Origin: Nitrosarchaeum sp.
Lineage (GTDB): Archaea > Thermoproteota > Nitrososphaeria > Nitrososphaerales > Nitrosopumilaceae
Length of the DNA stretch: 6,732 bases
Direction of reading: 5' to 3'
Assembly: GCA_016234975.1 (NCBI GenBank)
Contig: JACRND010000133.1
Coordinates: 1 to 6,732, forward strand
In this document: piece after piece, positions 1-6,560 of the stretch
Numbering within the stretch: the stretch's first letter is position 1
Layout: each line of letters starts with the position of its first letter
Notes under the pieces: generated by a model
What the model saw: only the letters and a program-made list of their open reading frames with translations
Database searches by the model: none
Told to the model about the DNA's origin: nothing
Program-made: the position numbers and the translations under genes

Positions 1-2
1 AA

Positions 3-134
3 GCAGAATCATTAATTCAGAAAGCATTGAATGACCCTAGTATAGATGTGAGAGAAACTGCGGAATTTGTTCTTAAAAGATTTGCACGAATAAAAAATCG
101 GGATATTGTTTACAAACCCTCTGCAATTCTGTGA
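3..134 (+). CDS. C-terminal end of a HEAT-repeat-like protein (5' partial)
   Basis: The frame beginning at base 3 is open from the window edge to a TGA at 132-134, giving the last 43 residues of a protein whose start lies outside. The segment reads ALNDPSIDVRETAEFVLKRF, which fits the helix-turn-helix pattern of HEAT (PBS-lyase type) repeats: a small/leucine pair, a D-x2-x-x-VR turn, then an amphipathic second helix. HEAT-repeat proteins are usually protein-interaction scaffolds, and the tail alone shows no catalytic motif. It ends convergent to the TrmB-family gene, with about 85 nt between the two stops. The HEAT assignment rests on one repeat unit, so the family is moderately supported. 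The function is unknown. Confidence 0.6.
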   Translation, partial: AESLIQKALNDPSIDVRETAEFVLKRFARIKNRDIVYKPSAIL

Positions 135-219
135 TTCTCCTACTTTTTCTCAATTTTAAATGCCATTCATATGTTACAGTGAATTGAGATTAGAATTTTT
201 TTGGTTCAAAATCTTAAAA
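135..219. terminator. Convergent intergenic terminator region with inverted repeat
   Basis: This gap between two convergent stop codons contains a perfect 8-bp inverted repeat, TCTCAATT at 148-155 and AATTGAGA at 182-189, with a 26-nt loop. A run of seven T follows on the + strand at 196-202. T-rich stretches at 144-148 and 154-157 also lie just after the + gene. On the minus strand the sequence right after the TrmB-family stop is TTTTAAGATTTTG, which could serve as a U-rich archaeal terminator. Archaeal termination usually needs only the T-tract, so the hairpin's role is inference. Confidence 0.4.
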
Positions 220-1068
220 CTATTTGGTTTTTCTGATGTAGTTTTTTACATCTAATGTTGTTAGTGGTTGGGCTGTCTCCCATAGTAAACTACAAAGGCT
301 GTGTATGTTACTTACCATTTCAGATGAATTTGTGCACAAAGAAAAGTCTGACTCTGAATTTGTAGACATCTGACTTGCAGCTGCAGAGTCTGACATTATC
401 ATTTGTTTATTCTTTTGAACTACCATTCTTCCTTTTGATGGAAGCTTGCAAATTTTAGTTTCAGATGCATTAAATCTTTTTACAAACGAAATTAATTTTG
501 GATCATCTAGTTCTACAAGTAATCTGACTTTGCCACCTCTCTTTTCACAAATCATAATCTTTTCAGGTATTGCACTGTGATACATTCTGGATATGTCTTC
601 AAGTGTTGTTGAAATGTATACTATGTCTGATGAGTTTTCAATTAATTGGGCAATATCCGCATAAATATTGCCTCTCCCCTGGACTACTCTGAATGTCGGG
701 ACATTCGTGCCCTGTTTTGTGGTAATCTCGTTGTTGATTTTTTCAATAACTGCTTCACCTCCATTTTTAATCTTATTTACCTCGTCTTCTTTTTTTCGTA
801 ATGCGATTTTTAGTGCATCGTGAGGATCTGCAGCAATGCATAATTTGGGACTGGACAGTGTAGTTGAAATAATATTTCTGCTGACTAGCTTATCTACGGT
901 TCTATACATTCGCGCTCTATCTATATCTAGTTCTTTTGCAAGTGCACTTGCAGTGATCGGTCCTGCTCTTAACAGATTAAGGTAAACTTTGGCTTCTAAC
1001 TCATCAAGATCTAATATCTCTTCTAATTCTGATGCTATGCCTCTTATTTGATCTTGGTACGACATCAT
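220..1068 (-). CDS. TrmB-family transcriptional regulator
   Basis: A 282-residue cytoplasmic DNA-binding protein with the TrmB layout. A winged helix-turn-helix spans about residues 19-72 (DELEAKVYLNLLRAGP, then ASALAKELDI and the recognition helix RARMYRTVDKL at 51-61). A charged helical linker covers about 85-115, and a sensor/PLD-like domain covers about 123-265 (YISTTLEDI, GGKVRLLVEL, KNKQMIMSDS, ending SLLWETA). Known TrmB proteins control sugar or other metabolic genes in Euryarchaeota, but thaumarchaeal members have expanded and their ligands are mostly unknown. No ligand can be read here. The ATG at 1068 is chosen because AGGAG at 1083-1079 sits 10 nt upstream; the second Met at 1065 is less well spaced. 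The gene lies downstream of the pilus operon on the same strand but has its own TATA-like element. Regulation of the pilus genes is possible but unproven. Confidence 0.85.
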   Translation of the reverse strand: MMSYQDQIRGIASELEEILDLDELEAKVYLNLLRAGPITASALAKELDIDRARMYRTVDKLVSRNIISTTLSSPKLCIAADPHDALKIALRKKEDEVNKIKNGGEAVIEKINNEITTKQGTNVPTFRVVQGRGNIYADIAQLIENSSDIVYISTTLEDISRMYHSAIPEKIMICEKRGGKVRLLVELDDPKLISFVKRFNASETKICKLPSKGRMVVQKNKQMIMSDSAAASQMSTNSESDFSLCTNSSEMVSNIHSLCSLLWETAQPLTTLDVKNYIRKTK

Positions 1069-1097
1069 TTTGTTTTTTCTCCTGAATTGTTTGCCAT
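1068..1097 (-). other. Possible 10-codon leader ORF overlapping the regulator start
   Basis: On the minus strand an ATG at 1097-1095 opens a 10-codon frame (MANNSGEKTK). Its TGA at 1067-1065 overlaps the ATG of the TrmB-family gene as ATGA. The gene's Shine-Dalgarno AGGAG lies inside this mini-frame. The arrangement could couple translation of the regulator to a leader peptide, but so short a frame can arise by chance, and the predicted transcript start lies very close to this ATG. Confidence 0.15.
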
Positions 1098-1116
1098 GAG
1101 AAAATTTTGTGTGATT

Positions 1117-1130
1117 GCATTTAATACTTG
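1117..1130 (-). promoter_or_regulatory. TATA-like element of the TrmB-family gene
   Basis: The minus strand reads CAAGTATTAAATGC here, a near match to the archaeal TATA box (TTTAWATA-like). With the usual spacing of about 25 nt, transcription would start near 1095-1098. That leaves a leader of roughly 28 nt containing the AGGAG ribosome site at 1083-1079. It is the best TATA-like match in the stretch just upstream of this gene, but the background is AT-rich. Confidence 0.35.
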
Positions 1131-1290
1131 CGTATGATTTCCTCGTTTGTCATATGTTATTACAATCATCTTACATTATTTCAGATTTATGAGAACTAAA
1201 GGATCAGTCTGTTATACGCTCAACTAACAACTCATGTCTTTCTAATTCTCCACACCTAACTTATTTTGTTTGTGTATTGCAATTGAAACA

Positions 1291-1317
1291 ATCATTAGTA
1301 AAAATGTCTAAAATGAT
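1291..1317 (-). terminator. T-rich 3' end of the pilus platform operon
   Basis: Immediately after the TAG stop at 1322-1320 the minus strand reads through T-rich tracts (four T at 1313-1310 and five T at 1304-1300), typical of archaeal T-tract termination. A short inverted repeat (ATCATT at 1291-1296 with AATGAT at 1312-1317) brackets them. The stem is too short to be convincing alone; the T-tracts are the main support. No coding sequence or RNA gene is apparent in the remaining 1131-1290. Confidence 0.35.
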
Positions 1318-1319
1318 AC

Positions 1320-2240
1320 CTATGAGACGTTAAATGCAATTACTGCCATTATGATCATCACAACAACATGTTTTGTTCCTGCAACATATGATCCAGCTCC
1401 TATTTTTCCCGCTGCAACTCCTCCAAAGACTGCCTCGATTATTGCCATGTTGAACAATGCTGCTTCTAATTTTGATATGTCTATATCTGCAAGTGAGCTA
1501 AATAACCCCTCTTTGCCTTTACCGTTACCTGCTGCTAATAGGCTGTCTTGCACTTTTTCAATTTCTGTAAAGAAGCTTGTAGTTAGTAACACTGCAACTG
1601 CCAAAAATACTGCAAATGAAATGTAAATTGTATATGTGTATGGTTGCAATGCGGACTTTCTACTTTTTTCAATGTTTTGCATTTCTGAAACATGTCTTTG
1701 AATCATCTCTAAATTTTCACTAACATCTCCTCCTATCCTCATAGCCATTTCAAGCAACACTGTTACACGTCGTGATACTCTTGTTCCTGTTCTTTTTGCA
1801 AAATTTTCAAACGCATCTTCAATCGGAGTACCCCAACTAATGTTTGCCTTGAGATTCTTTAATTCAGGAGTTAAAGCCCCTAGGTTTCTCTCAGCTGCTT
1901 GCTCTATCGCTTTAATTAGATTTGAACCACTTTGAACCGAACTTAATAACGCTAATAAAAACACGGGCATGTTTCTATCTATGCTGTCTCTTCTTTGAAC
2001 TTCTCTTAATTGATGGATTGTTAATGGAATGATTCCAACCATAATTCCAAATATTATTCCAACATCTCTAACCGTAGTTGATCCAAGCAATTCTGAGAAT
2101 TTCATGCTGATTACAATTACGCTAATTGATGCAATAATTGAAAACATGATTGATTTTACTATCTCGTTTTTGAAGATTGATTTTTTTGGTATAATCTCAA
2201 TCGGCGCACTCTCTTTTGGTTTTCTGCTTACACTTTGCAT
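1320..2240 (-). CDS. Pilus platform membrane protein, T2SF/TadC-like
   Basis: A 306-residue integral membrane protein of the type II secretion F / TadC / archaeal FlaJ family. After a short basic N-terminus come two membrane segments (about 28-46 and 60-75). A cytoplasmic helical T2SF domain follows at about 90-200 (MPVFLLALLSSVQSG, then WGTPIEDAFENFAKRTG, LLEMAMRIGGDVSENLEMI). Membrane segments at about 203-222, 262-280 and 289-304 complete it. The GG-D-x4-L pattern after a conserved helix is characteristic of the family. Such proteins form the inner-membrane platform that the assembly ATPase acts on. The start at 2240 follows GAGGT at 2250-2246, a ribosome site overlapping the stop codon of the preceding gene, with a 3-nt gap between genes. 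It is the last gene of the ATPase operon. By gene order it would correspond to TadC, but it could equally be called GspF-like. Confidence 0.85.
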   Translation of the reverse strand: MQSVSRKPKESAPIEIIPKKSIFKNEIVKSIMFSIIASISVIVISMKFSELLGSTTVRDVGIIFGIMVGIIPLTIHQLREVQRRDSIDRNMPVFLLALLSSVQSGSNLIKAIEQAAERNLGALTPELKNLKANISWGTPIEDAFENFAKRTGTRVSRRVTVLLEMAMRIGGDVSENLEMIQRHVSEMQNIEKSRKSALQPYTYTIYISFAVFLAVAVLLTTSFFTEIEKVQDSLLAAGNGKGKEGLFSSLADIDISKLEAALFNMAIIEAVFGGVAAGKIGAGSYVAGTKHVVVMIIMAVIAFNVS

Positions 2241-2243
2241 TTT

Positions 2244-3161
2244 TTACCTCTTTGGCACCATTGTGTCCATCATAACTAACATCAATACACCACTTAACGG
2301 GATTACTGCAAATGTGAGAATGTTCATCAATGTTAACAAATCAAACCCTCCCAAACTTGGACTCATAATACCCATTATTGATAGCATGATTACTGCCAAT
2401 AATGGGAAAACTATCAAAAGAATCGTATAAATTTCTGCAACTGACCCTAATGATTCTGTAGTTTTTTGCAACAGCATCTTTTTTTCTTCTAGCTGAACTT
2501 TGGCAGTTGCATTAAAGTATTCTTTCAAATCCCCCCCTGACTGTGATGTGATGATTGCACCCTCTAGTAATTCTGAATATGGTCCTGGTGGTGTTCTGTT
2601 GATTAGATCTTTTACTGCAGTAATCAGATCCATCCCAAGAATCTCAATGTTTCTTGTAATGAAACGTGCATCTCTTACAATGTCTTCTTCTGTTTCTTCT
2701 TTTGCTATTGCTTTAAAAATTTCTTCTAATGATAATCCACTAGTAGCTAATGTTGACATGTATCCAATAAAATGTGGAATTTCTTCTAACAGTTTTGTTG
2801 ATCTGTTTTTTACTTTTACAGGAGGGATTATTTGAAGAACGCCAAATATCATTGCCATTAGAGCCATTCCTACAACAGGTGGAAGTAAATAGGCAATAAT
2901 TACAGGCTGAATGTTGATAAACTGAGTTGCAATCAGACCTATTACTACCCCACAAACTCCTGCAATCAAGCTAAAGAAAACCATGCTTGAAACATATACT
3001 TCAAAAGGAATTGGCATCATTGCTTGTTTTATTGATTTTTCTAACGGTTTTAATTTTGGATATAGAAATTTTATATGATCATTTAGTAGTTTGTAACTAT
3101 AAACATGAATGGCTCCTACTGATTCCTCTTGTTGTTTTTGTTTTGTTGCTGCCATCTTCAT
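2244..3161 (-). CDS. Pilus platform membrane protein, T2SF/TadB-like
   Basis: A 305-residue membrane protein with a T2SF domain, the second platform subunit of the locus. It has a Lys/Gln-rich N-terminus and membrane segments at about 54-78 and 86-112. The cytoplasmic T2SF domain lies at about 122-235 (LLEEIPHFIGYMSTLATSGL, EILGMDLITAVKDL, SQSGGDLKEYF). Two more membrane segments follow at about 242-265 and 275-298. The SGG-D-L pattern and the preceding amphipathic helices match GspF/TadB/FlaJ proteins. The ATG at 3161 is preferred because GAGGT at 3178-3174 lies 12 nt upstream; a Met at codon 3 (3155) is an alternative with poorer spacing. It begins 1 nt after the ATPase stop, so co-translation is likely. 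Archaellum FlaJ carries both T2SF units in one chain, whereas here they are split over two adjacent genes, as in Tad systems. Confidence 0.85.
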   Translation of the reverse strand: MKMAATKQKQQEESVGAIHVYSYKLLNDHIKFLYPKLKPLEKSIKQAMMPIPFEVYVSSMVFFSLIAGVCGVVIGLIATQFINIQPVIIAYLLPPVVGMALMAMIFGVLQIIPPVKVKNRSTKLLEEIPHFIGYMSTLATSGLSLEEIFKAIAKEETEEDIVRDARFITRNIEILGMDLITAVKDLINRTPPGPYSELLEGAIITSQSGGDLKEYFNATAKVQLEEKKMLLQKTTESLGSVAEIYTILLIVFPLLAVIMLSIMGIMSPSLGGFDLLTLMNILTFAVIPLSGVLMLVMMDTMVPKR

Positions 3162-3162
3162 G

Positions 3163-4779
3163 TTACATTTCTAACCTCTTTCTTTCATAGTATCTCTCAG
3201 GATCTGAATAATACTCCATGATATTATTCGAAACTTCCTTATGATCACGTATGTCATTTTTTGCCATCCATTCTAAAGCGAGTCGCCTTTTTGTTAGCTC
3301 GTAATTTATTTTTTCATCTGTATCTCCGTCACGTTCTTTGATTTTACTAAACACAACACTATCACCCATGAATTCATGTTTGTCTTCTCTTGGGTTCCAT
3401 TTGAATATCTCATGCGTTTTAATTTCTCCTGTTTTATGATCAATGCCATCTATTTCTGAAACCTGAATTATTCTTCTAGCTGATTTATCTCCAATTCTAA
3501 TTTTTAACTGCAACGTAATTAGATCAAGACTATTTGAAATCAAAGATTTTGGAACATCCATAGGTGATGATGTTAATCTAGTTAATGTGGCCTCTACTGA
3601 ATCTGCATGTATTGATGAGAATCCTCCGTGACCAGTTGCCATTGCTTGAAATAATGTGTATGCCTCTCTGCCTCTTGTCTCCCCCACAATTATGATGTCT
3701 GGTCTTTGTCTAAGGGCAGCTCTTAATAGATCAAATTGATTGATTTCTCCAATTTGTGTATCTGTAAAGCTCTGTCTTGAAACAGCTGGAATCCAATTTT
3801 CATGCGGTAAATTTAATTCCTGTGTATCTTCTATGCTAACTACTTTTTGTCCTGGTCTGATAAACGTCGCCAATGCGTTTAGTGCAGTAGTCTTTCCACT
3901 GGCAGTACCACCTGCAATGAGCATAGTTGAGCGTTTTTCAGCAAGATACCACATGTATGCAGCGATATCTGCTGACATTGTTCCGAATTTTATTAAATCT
4001 ATGACCGTAATTGGATCTGCCCTAAAACGTCTTATTGTAAATGTACTTCCTCGTTTTGTAATTTCATGACCTAGTGTAAGATTGATTCTGCTTCCACCAG
4101 GTAATGAGGCATCGATAATTGGATCTGCAATTGAAACATGTTTTCCGCATATGTATGCCATTTTTCTTGCAAAATTGTTTAATTCTGATTCTTTTTCATA
4201 AATTATGTTTGTTGGAATCGATTCATGCTCTCGATGCCAAACATAGATTGGAATATTTGTTCCATCACAACTAATTTCTTCGATCATGTGATCTCTCATA
4301 AGTGGCTCGATTTTCCCAAGATAGATAAAATCACGTACTGCAAAATAATTGATTTTTTCAATGTTTTTTGGGGGAATTTTTAATCTGTATTTTTTTATCA
4401 TTGTTGATATTTTGTTTTTTAATCTTCGCTCTGCATCTTTTTTAGATTTGATTTCTCCTAATGATACTGAAAGCTCTGTCATTAACAGCTTTTTGATTAT
4501 TTCAAAAGCCTTTTGGTCTCTCTCTGATAATTCTGGTTCTATTACTTGATATCTTAATCCTCCTTTGGCTGTAGGATCTTTTATTATTCCTGCATGAATT
4601 TCGTTGTTATCCCAGTCTAATTTTGATAATGTCATAAACTGAGGAATTTTATTTTCATTCTCTTCATTTAATTTAGATATGTAGTCAGATGGATTTTTAT
4701 TTGATTTTAAAATACTTTTACTGTCATACTGTGTTTTTTGTAATGCTAAAATCTTGTCTTTAAATATTTTTAGCCTCAT
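3163..4779 (-). CDS. Type II/IV secretion system ATPase (TadA/GspE/FlaI superfamily)
   Basis: A 538-residue cytoplasmic hexameric-type ATPase that would energise pilus assembly or retraction. All hallmark motifs are visible: Walker A GGTASGKT (290-297), the Asp box SIEDTQELNL (315-324), Walker B DIIIVGETRG (361-370) and the His box GHGGFSSIHADS (383-394). Residues about 150-260 form the N-terminal PAS-like region (PIIDASLPGGSRINLTL, TFTIRRF). The first 130 residues are charged and lack recognisable motifs. The ATG at 4779 is the longest possible start, since an in-frame stop occurs 11 codons upstream. No Shine-Dalgarno precedes it, so the mRNA may be leaderless. It heads a three-gene minus-strand operon with the two T2SF platform genes. 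Motifs support an intact enzyme. Assignment to a pilus rather than secretion rests on the divergent prepilin-like genes. Confidence 0.93.
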   Translation of the reverse strand: MRLKIFKDKILALQKTQYDSKSILKSNKNPSDYISKLNEENENKIPQFMTLSKLDWDNNEIHAGIIKDPTAKGGLRYQVIEPELSERDQKAFEIIKKLLMTELSVSLGEIKSKKDAERRLKNKISTMIKKYRLKIPPKNIEKINYFAVRDFIYLGKIEPLMRDHMIEEISCDGTNIPIYVWHREHESIPTNIIYEKESELNNFARKMAYICGKHVSIADPIIDASLPGGSRINLTLGHEITKRGSTFTIRRFRADPITVIDLIKFGTMSADIAAYMWYLAEKRSTMLIAGGTASGKTTALNALATFIRPGQKVVSIEDTQELNLPHENWIPAVSRQSFTDTQIGEINQFDLLRAALRQRPDIIIVGETRGREAYTLFQAMATGHGGFSSIHADSVEATLTRLTSSPMDVPKSLISNSLDLITLQLKIRIGDKSARRIIQVSEIDGIDHKTGEIKTHEIFKWNPREDKHEFMGDSVVFSKIKERDGDTDEKINYELTKRRLALEWMAKNDIRDHKEVSNNIMEYYSDPERYYERKRLEM

Positions 4780-4785
4780 TTGTAG

Positions 4786-4813
4786 GTGTTTTAATGCATA
4801 TTGTGTGTTTTAA
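4786..4813 (+). repeat. Pair of 9-bp direct repeats, GTGTTTTAA
   Basis: GTGTTTTAA occurs at 4786-4794 and again at 4805-4813, with starts 19 bp apart. The second copy extends into an imperfect palindrome, GTGTTTTAACAC (4805-4816; 5-bp arms). Read on the minus strand these are two TTAAAACAC elements, one in the TATA position of the ATPase gene and one between it and the start codon. This could be a tandem operator, or coincidental repetition in AT-rich DNA. Confidence 0.35.
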
Positions 4814-4902
4814 CACTTGTTCGTTCATTTGCACAACATTTTGCTTTTACTGTGGTTTATGAATACAATATCACCATGGCATGTGCAATTCATTTATGTT
4901 AC

Positions 4903-4908
4903 GAGGTG
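4903..4908 (+). promoter_or_regulatory. Ribosome binding site GAGGTG that selects the start at 4917
   Basis: GAGGTG matches the anti-Shine-Dalgarno sequence well. It lies 8 nt before the ATG at 4917 but only 5 nt before the in-frame TTG at 4914, so the ATG is preferred as start of the zinc-site protein. Confidence 0.6.
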
Positions 4909-4916
4909 TATAGTTG

Positions 4917-6050
4917 ATGTTTGGACGAAAATCTAACAATGTGCCAAAATCTAAATCTGAGGCTAAACTTCCCAATATTGGCAATCTTGCATCGATTTTA
5001 AAAAATGAGTCCATCTCTATACCAAATACAATAGGATCCATACCTCGCGTGAATTCAGAACCTGATTTACCAAAACCTTCCACTAGCAAATCTGTAAATC
5101 TGATTCAAGAAGTTCAAAAACTTGATGATAAGATAATTAAACCTTTTATTGATTATACTGAAAGTCGTATCTTTTACCCTGTATTGTCCGAAATAGGGGA
5201 AACGCAGGATAATGTTTCATATTTGGATGATTTAGTCTCTGATGGTATTTTGGCCAAACACATCTATGAAAAATTGATTGTTTGTCCAATACATCCAAAT
5301 GTCTTTTCATCAAGTATGAGATTGTACTGCCCTAAATGCCATTCAATGAACGTTGAGAAATTAAATCTATTTGAGCATAAAAAATGCGGCTATATTGCTG
5401 AAAGTAAGAATTTTGATTTTTCAAATATTGATCACTCTATTTGTCCTTCATGTCTAAAAGAAATCAAAAATTTTGAAAAAGAAATTAGGGTTCCCGCAAT
5501 GTGGTATCAATGTGAAGAGTGTACAGAAAAGTTTGATAATGCTGTGATAAAACTTCATTGTAGAAAACATGATCATGATTTTGATACTAATTCTGGAAAA
5601 TTCATCACTACGTTTTGCTATAAATTGAAAAATTCAGACATCTCAAATATTTCGGATACAGCCCAAATAAAAGATGAACTGGTAAAGTTACTACGTGGTT
5701 TTAATTTTACAGCTGAATTAAATTCTCTTGTAAAGGGAAAAAGCGGTAATGTGCATGAAATTCCAATATTCGGTAAAAGTAAATCTCACGATGATTCTAT
5801 TTTGATATTTATCAAAAATCAATCTACCGGCGTGGATGAATCTGATATGAATTCTATTCTTATTCCAAAATTAGATATTGATCCAAAAAATACTTTGCTT
5901 GTTACCATCTCTGATGTCAAAGAAGGTGTAGAAAATTTGGCTAAACACTATGGGATTAATTTAATTTCAGATCCTGATTTTTCAAAAATAATTTCACGTG
6001 TTGAAGAGTTTGTTTCTGCTTGGTATGCAAATAATGGTGGTCGCAAATGA
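4917..6050 (+). CDS. TackOD1-like zinc-binding protein with C-terminal restriction-endonuclease-like domain
   Basis: A 377-residue predicted soluble protein. Residues 1-60 are Ser/Pro/Lys-rich and probably disordered. Residues about 115-235 hold several apparent metal sites: C123-x2-H126, C138-x2-C141 with H154-x2-C157 (FEHKKCGYI), C176-x2-C179 with C199-x2-C202, and a cluster C215-x2-H218-x-H220. This order resembles TackOD1, a metal-binding output domain described in TACK archaea, some copies of which are fused to response-regulator receivers; no receiver domain is visible here. Residues about 252-350 (ELVKLLRGFNF, GKSGNVHEIPIF, ending LAKHYGINLIS) resemble Mrr/PD-(D/E)xK-like domains. The expected catalytic Asp after HEI appears replaced by Pro, so nuclease activity is doubtful. 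Start: ATG 4917, set by GAGGTG at 4903-4908. Its stop overlaps the next ATG, which places it in the pilin operon. A regulatory or assembly role is inference. Confidence 0.75.
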   Translation: MFGRKSNNVPKSKSEAKLPNIGNLASILKNESISIPNTIGSIPRVNSEPDLPKPSTSKSVNLIQEVQKLDDKIIKPFIDYTESRIFYPVLSEIGETQDNVSYLDDLVSDGILAKHIYEKLIVCPIHPNVFSSSMRLYCPKCHSMNVEKLNLFEHKKCGYIAESKNFDFSNIDHSICPSCLKEIKNFEKEIRVPAMWYQCEECTEKFDNAVIKLHCRKHDHDFDTNSGKFITTFCYKLKNSDISNISDTAQIKDELVKLLRGFNFTAELNSLVKGKSGNVHEIPIFGKSKSHDDSILIFIKNQSTGVDESDMNSILIPKLDIDPKNTLLVTISDVKEGVENLAKHYGINLISDPDFSKIISRVEEFVSAWYANNGGRK

Positions 6051-6553
6051 GATGTTTTTCTAATCCTCTAAAAAAAAGACGCGCAATAAGTCAAATTATG
6101 GGCAGTGTTGTGATTTTGGGTGTTGTTACGTCTATTGGTTCTGTAGTTTTGTTTAATGGCATGAATCAGATCAATGCGTTTTCATATGATCTATCCTTTC
6201 ATGATAAAGCAAAAAATGAAACATACCGTGAAAATCTAATGTTCGAGCATGTAAGATTTGAGCCTGGAACTAATCAGATTATTCTTTATTTTGCAAATAT
6301 TGGAACCACTGAATCTACAATTGAAAGCATTACTGTTGTTAAGCTTGACACTCAAAATATTCTAGTTGATTGGGAAGATGGAGTGAATTCTACTATTCAA
6401 ATCAAAGAATCAAGTGATCCGATTATTATAAATGCAAATCTAAGTTCACTTACTTGGAATGATCCATTATATCGTAATTCCGAATATAAAATATCTGTAA
6501 CTACATCTAAAGGTAATTTCTTTTCTACTGTTGCCAGTCCCTTTAATACCTAG
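6047..6553 (+). CDS. Prepilin-like protein with class III signal peptide (pilin 1)
   Basis: A 168-residue protein with archaeal prepilin architecture. A basic leader (MRCFSNPLKKRR) is followed by a predicted cleavage site after A13 and then a hydrophobic assembly helix at about 14-37 (ISQIMGSVVILGVV). The extracellular remainder is beta-rich (VRFEPGTNQIILYFANIGTT, TIESITVVKL), typical of small archaeal pilins and archaellin-like proteins. Potential N-glycosylation sequons lie at N57-E-T, N114-S-T and N131-L-S. The protein would be processed by a FlaK/PibD/EppA-type peptidase and polymerised by the divergent ATPase/platform system. The start codon overlaps the preceding stop (ATGA, 6047-6050), and GGTGG at 6036-6040 is a well-spaced ribosome site, so translational coupling is likely. 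Ala rather than Gly at -1 is tolerated in archaeal prepilins. Whether it is a major or minor pilin cannot be told. Confidence 0.8.
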   Translation: MRCFSNPLKKRRAISQIMGSVVILGVVTSIGSVVLFNGMNQINAFSYDLSFHDKAKNETYRENLMFEHVRFEPGTNQIILYFANIGTTESTIESITVVKLDTQNILVDWEDGVNSTIQIKESSDPIIINANLSSLTWNDPLYRNSEYKISVTTSKGNFFSTVASPFNT

Positions 6554-6560
6554 AATAACA

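Larger units (their letters stand above)
4780..4916. promoter_or_regulatory. Divergent promoter region of the pilus engine and pilin operons
   Basis: This 137-nt gap separates two divergent operons. For the minus-strand ATPase operon, GTTAAAAC around 4814-4807 is a TATA-like element placing the transcript start only a few bases before the ATG at 4779, which agrees with the missing ribosome site. For the plus-strand operon, TTTATGAATA at 4856-4865 is TATA-like and would give a start near 4885-4890 and a leader of about 30 nt. The shared region makes joint control of engine and pilin genes plausible. Both elements are inferred from sequence alone. Confidence 0.45.

Noticed and set aside
1189..1227. 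Short + strand frame beginning ATG (12 codons)
   Set aside because: It has no convincing ribosome site, is very short and lies in a gap with no other coding signal.
1276..1283. Palindrome ATTGCAAT as an operator
   Set aside because: It is a single 8-bp palindrome downstream of an operon end and far from any start; this is expected by chance.
1351..1626. Plus-strand open frame of 91 codons
   Set aside because: It lies entirely antisense to the TadC-like gene, which has clear family features. Its composition reflects reading opposite a membrane protein.
2029..2430. Plus-strand open frame of 133 codons spanning the junction of the two T2SF genes
   Set aside because: It is antisense to two well-supported genes. 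Its hydrophobic, Ile/Thr/Asn-rich content is explained as the complement of membrane-segment codons.
4759..4766. Perfect TTTAAATA on the + strand as a promoter for the zinc-site gene
   Set aside because: It lies within the ATPase coding sequence and would give a leader of about 125 nt. The TTTATGAATA at 4856-4865 is better placed, and such matches are expected by chance in AT-rich DNA.
4914..4916. TTG as an alternative start one codon before the ATG at 4917
   Set aside because: The ribosome site GAGGTG at 4903-4908 is 8 nt from the ATG but only 5 nt from the TTG, and ATG is the stronger start codon.
4871..5089. Minus-strand open frame of 72 codons at the start of the zinc-site gene
   Set aside because: It overlaps the promoter, ribosome site and N-terminus of the coding gene on the opposite strand and has no recognisable motif.
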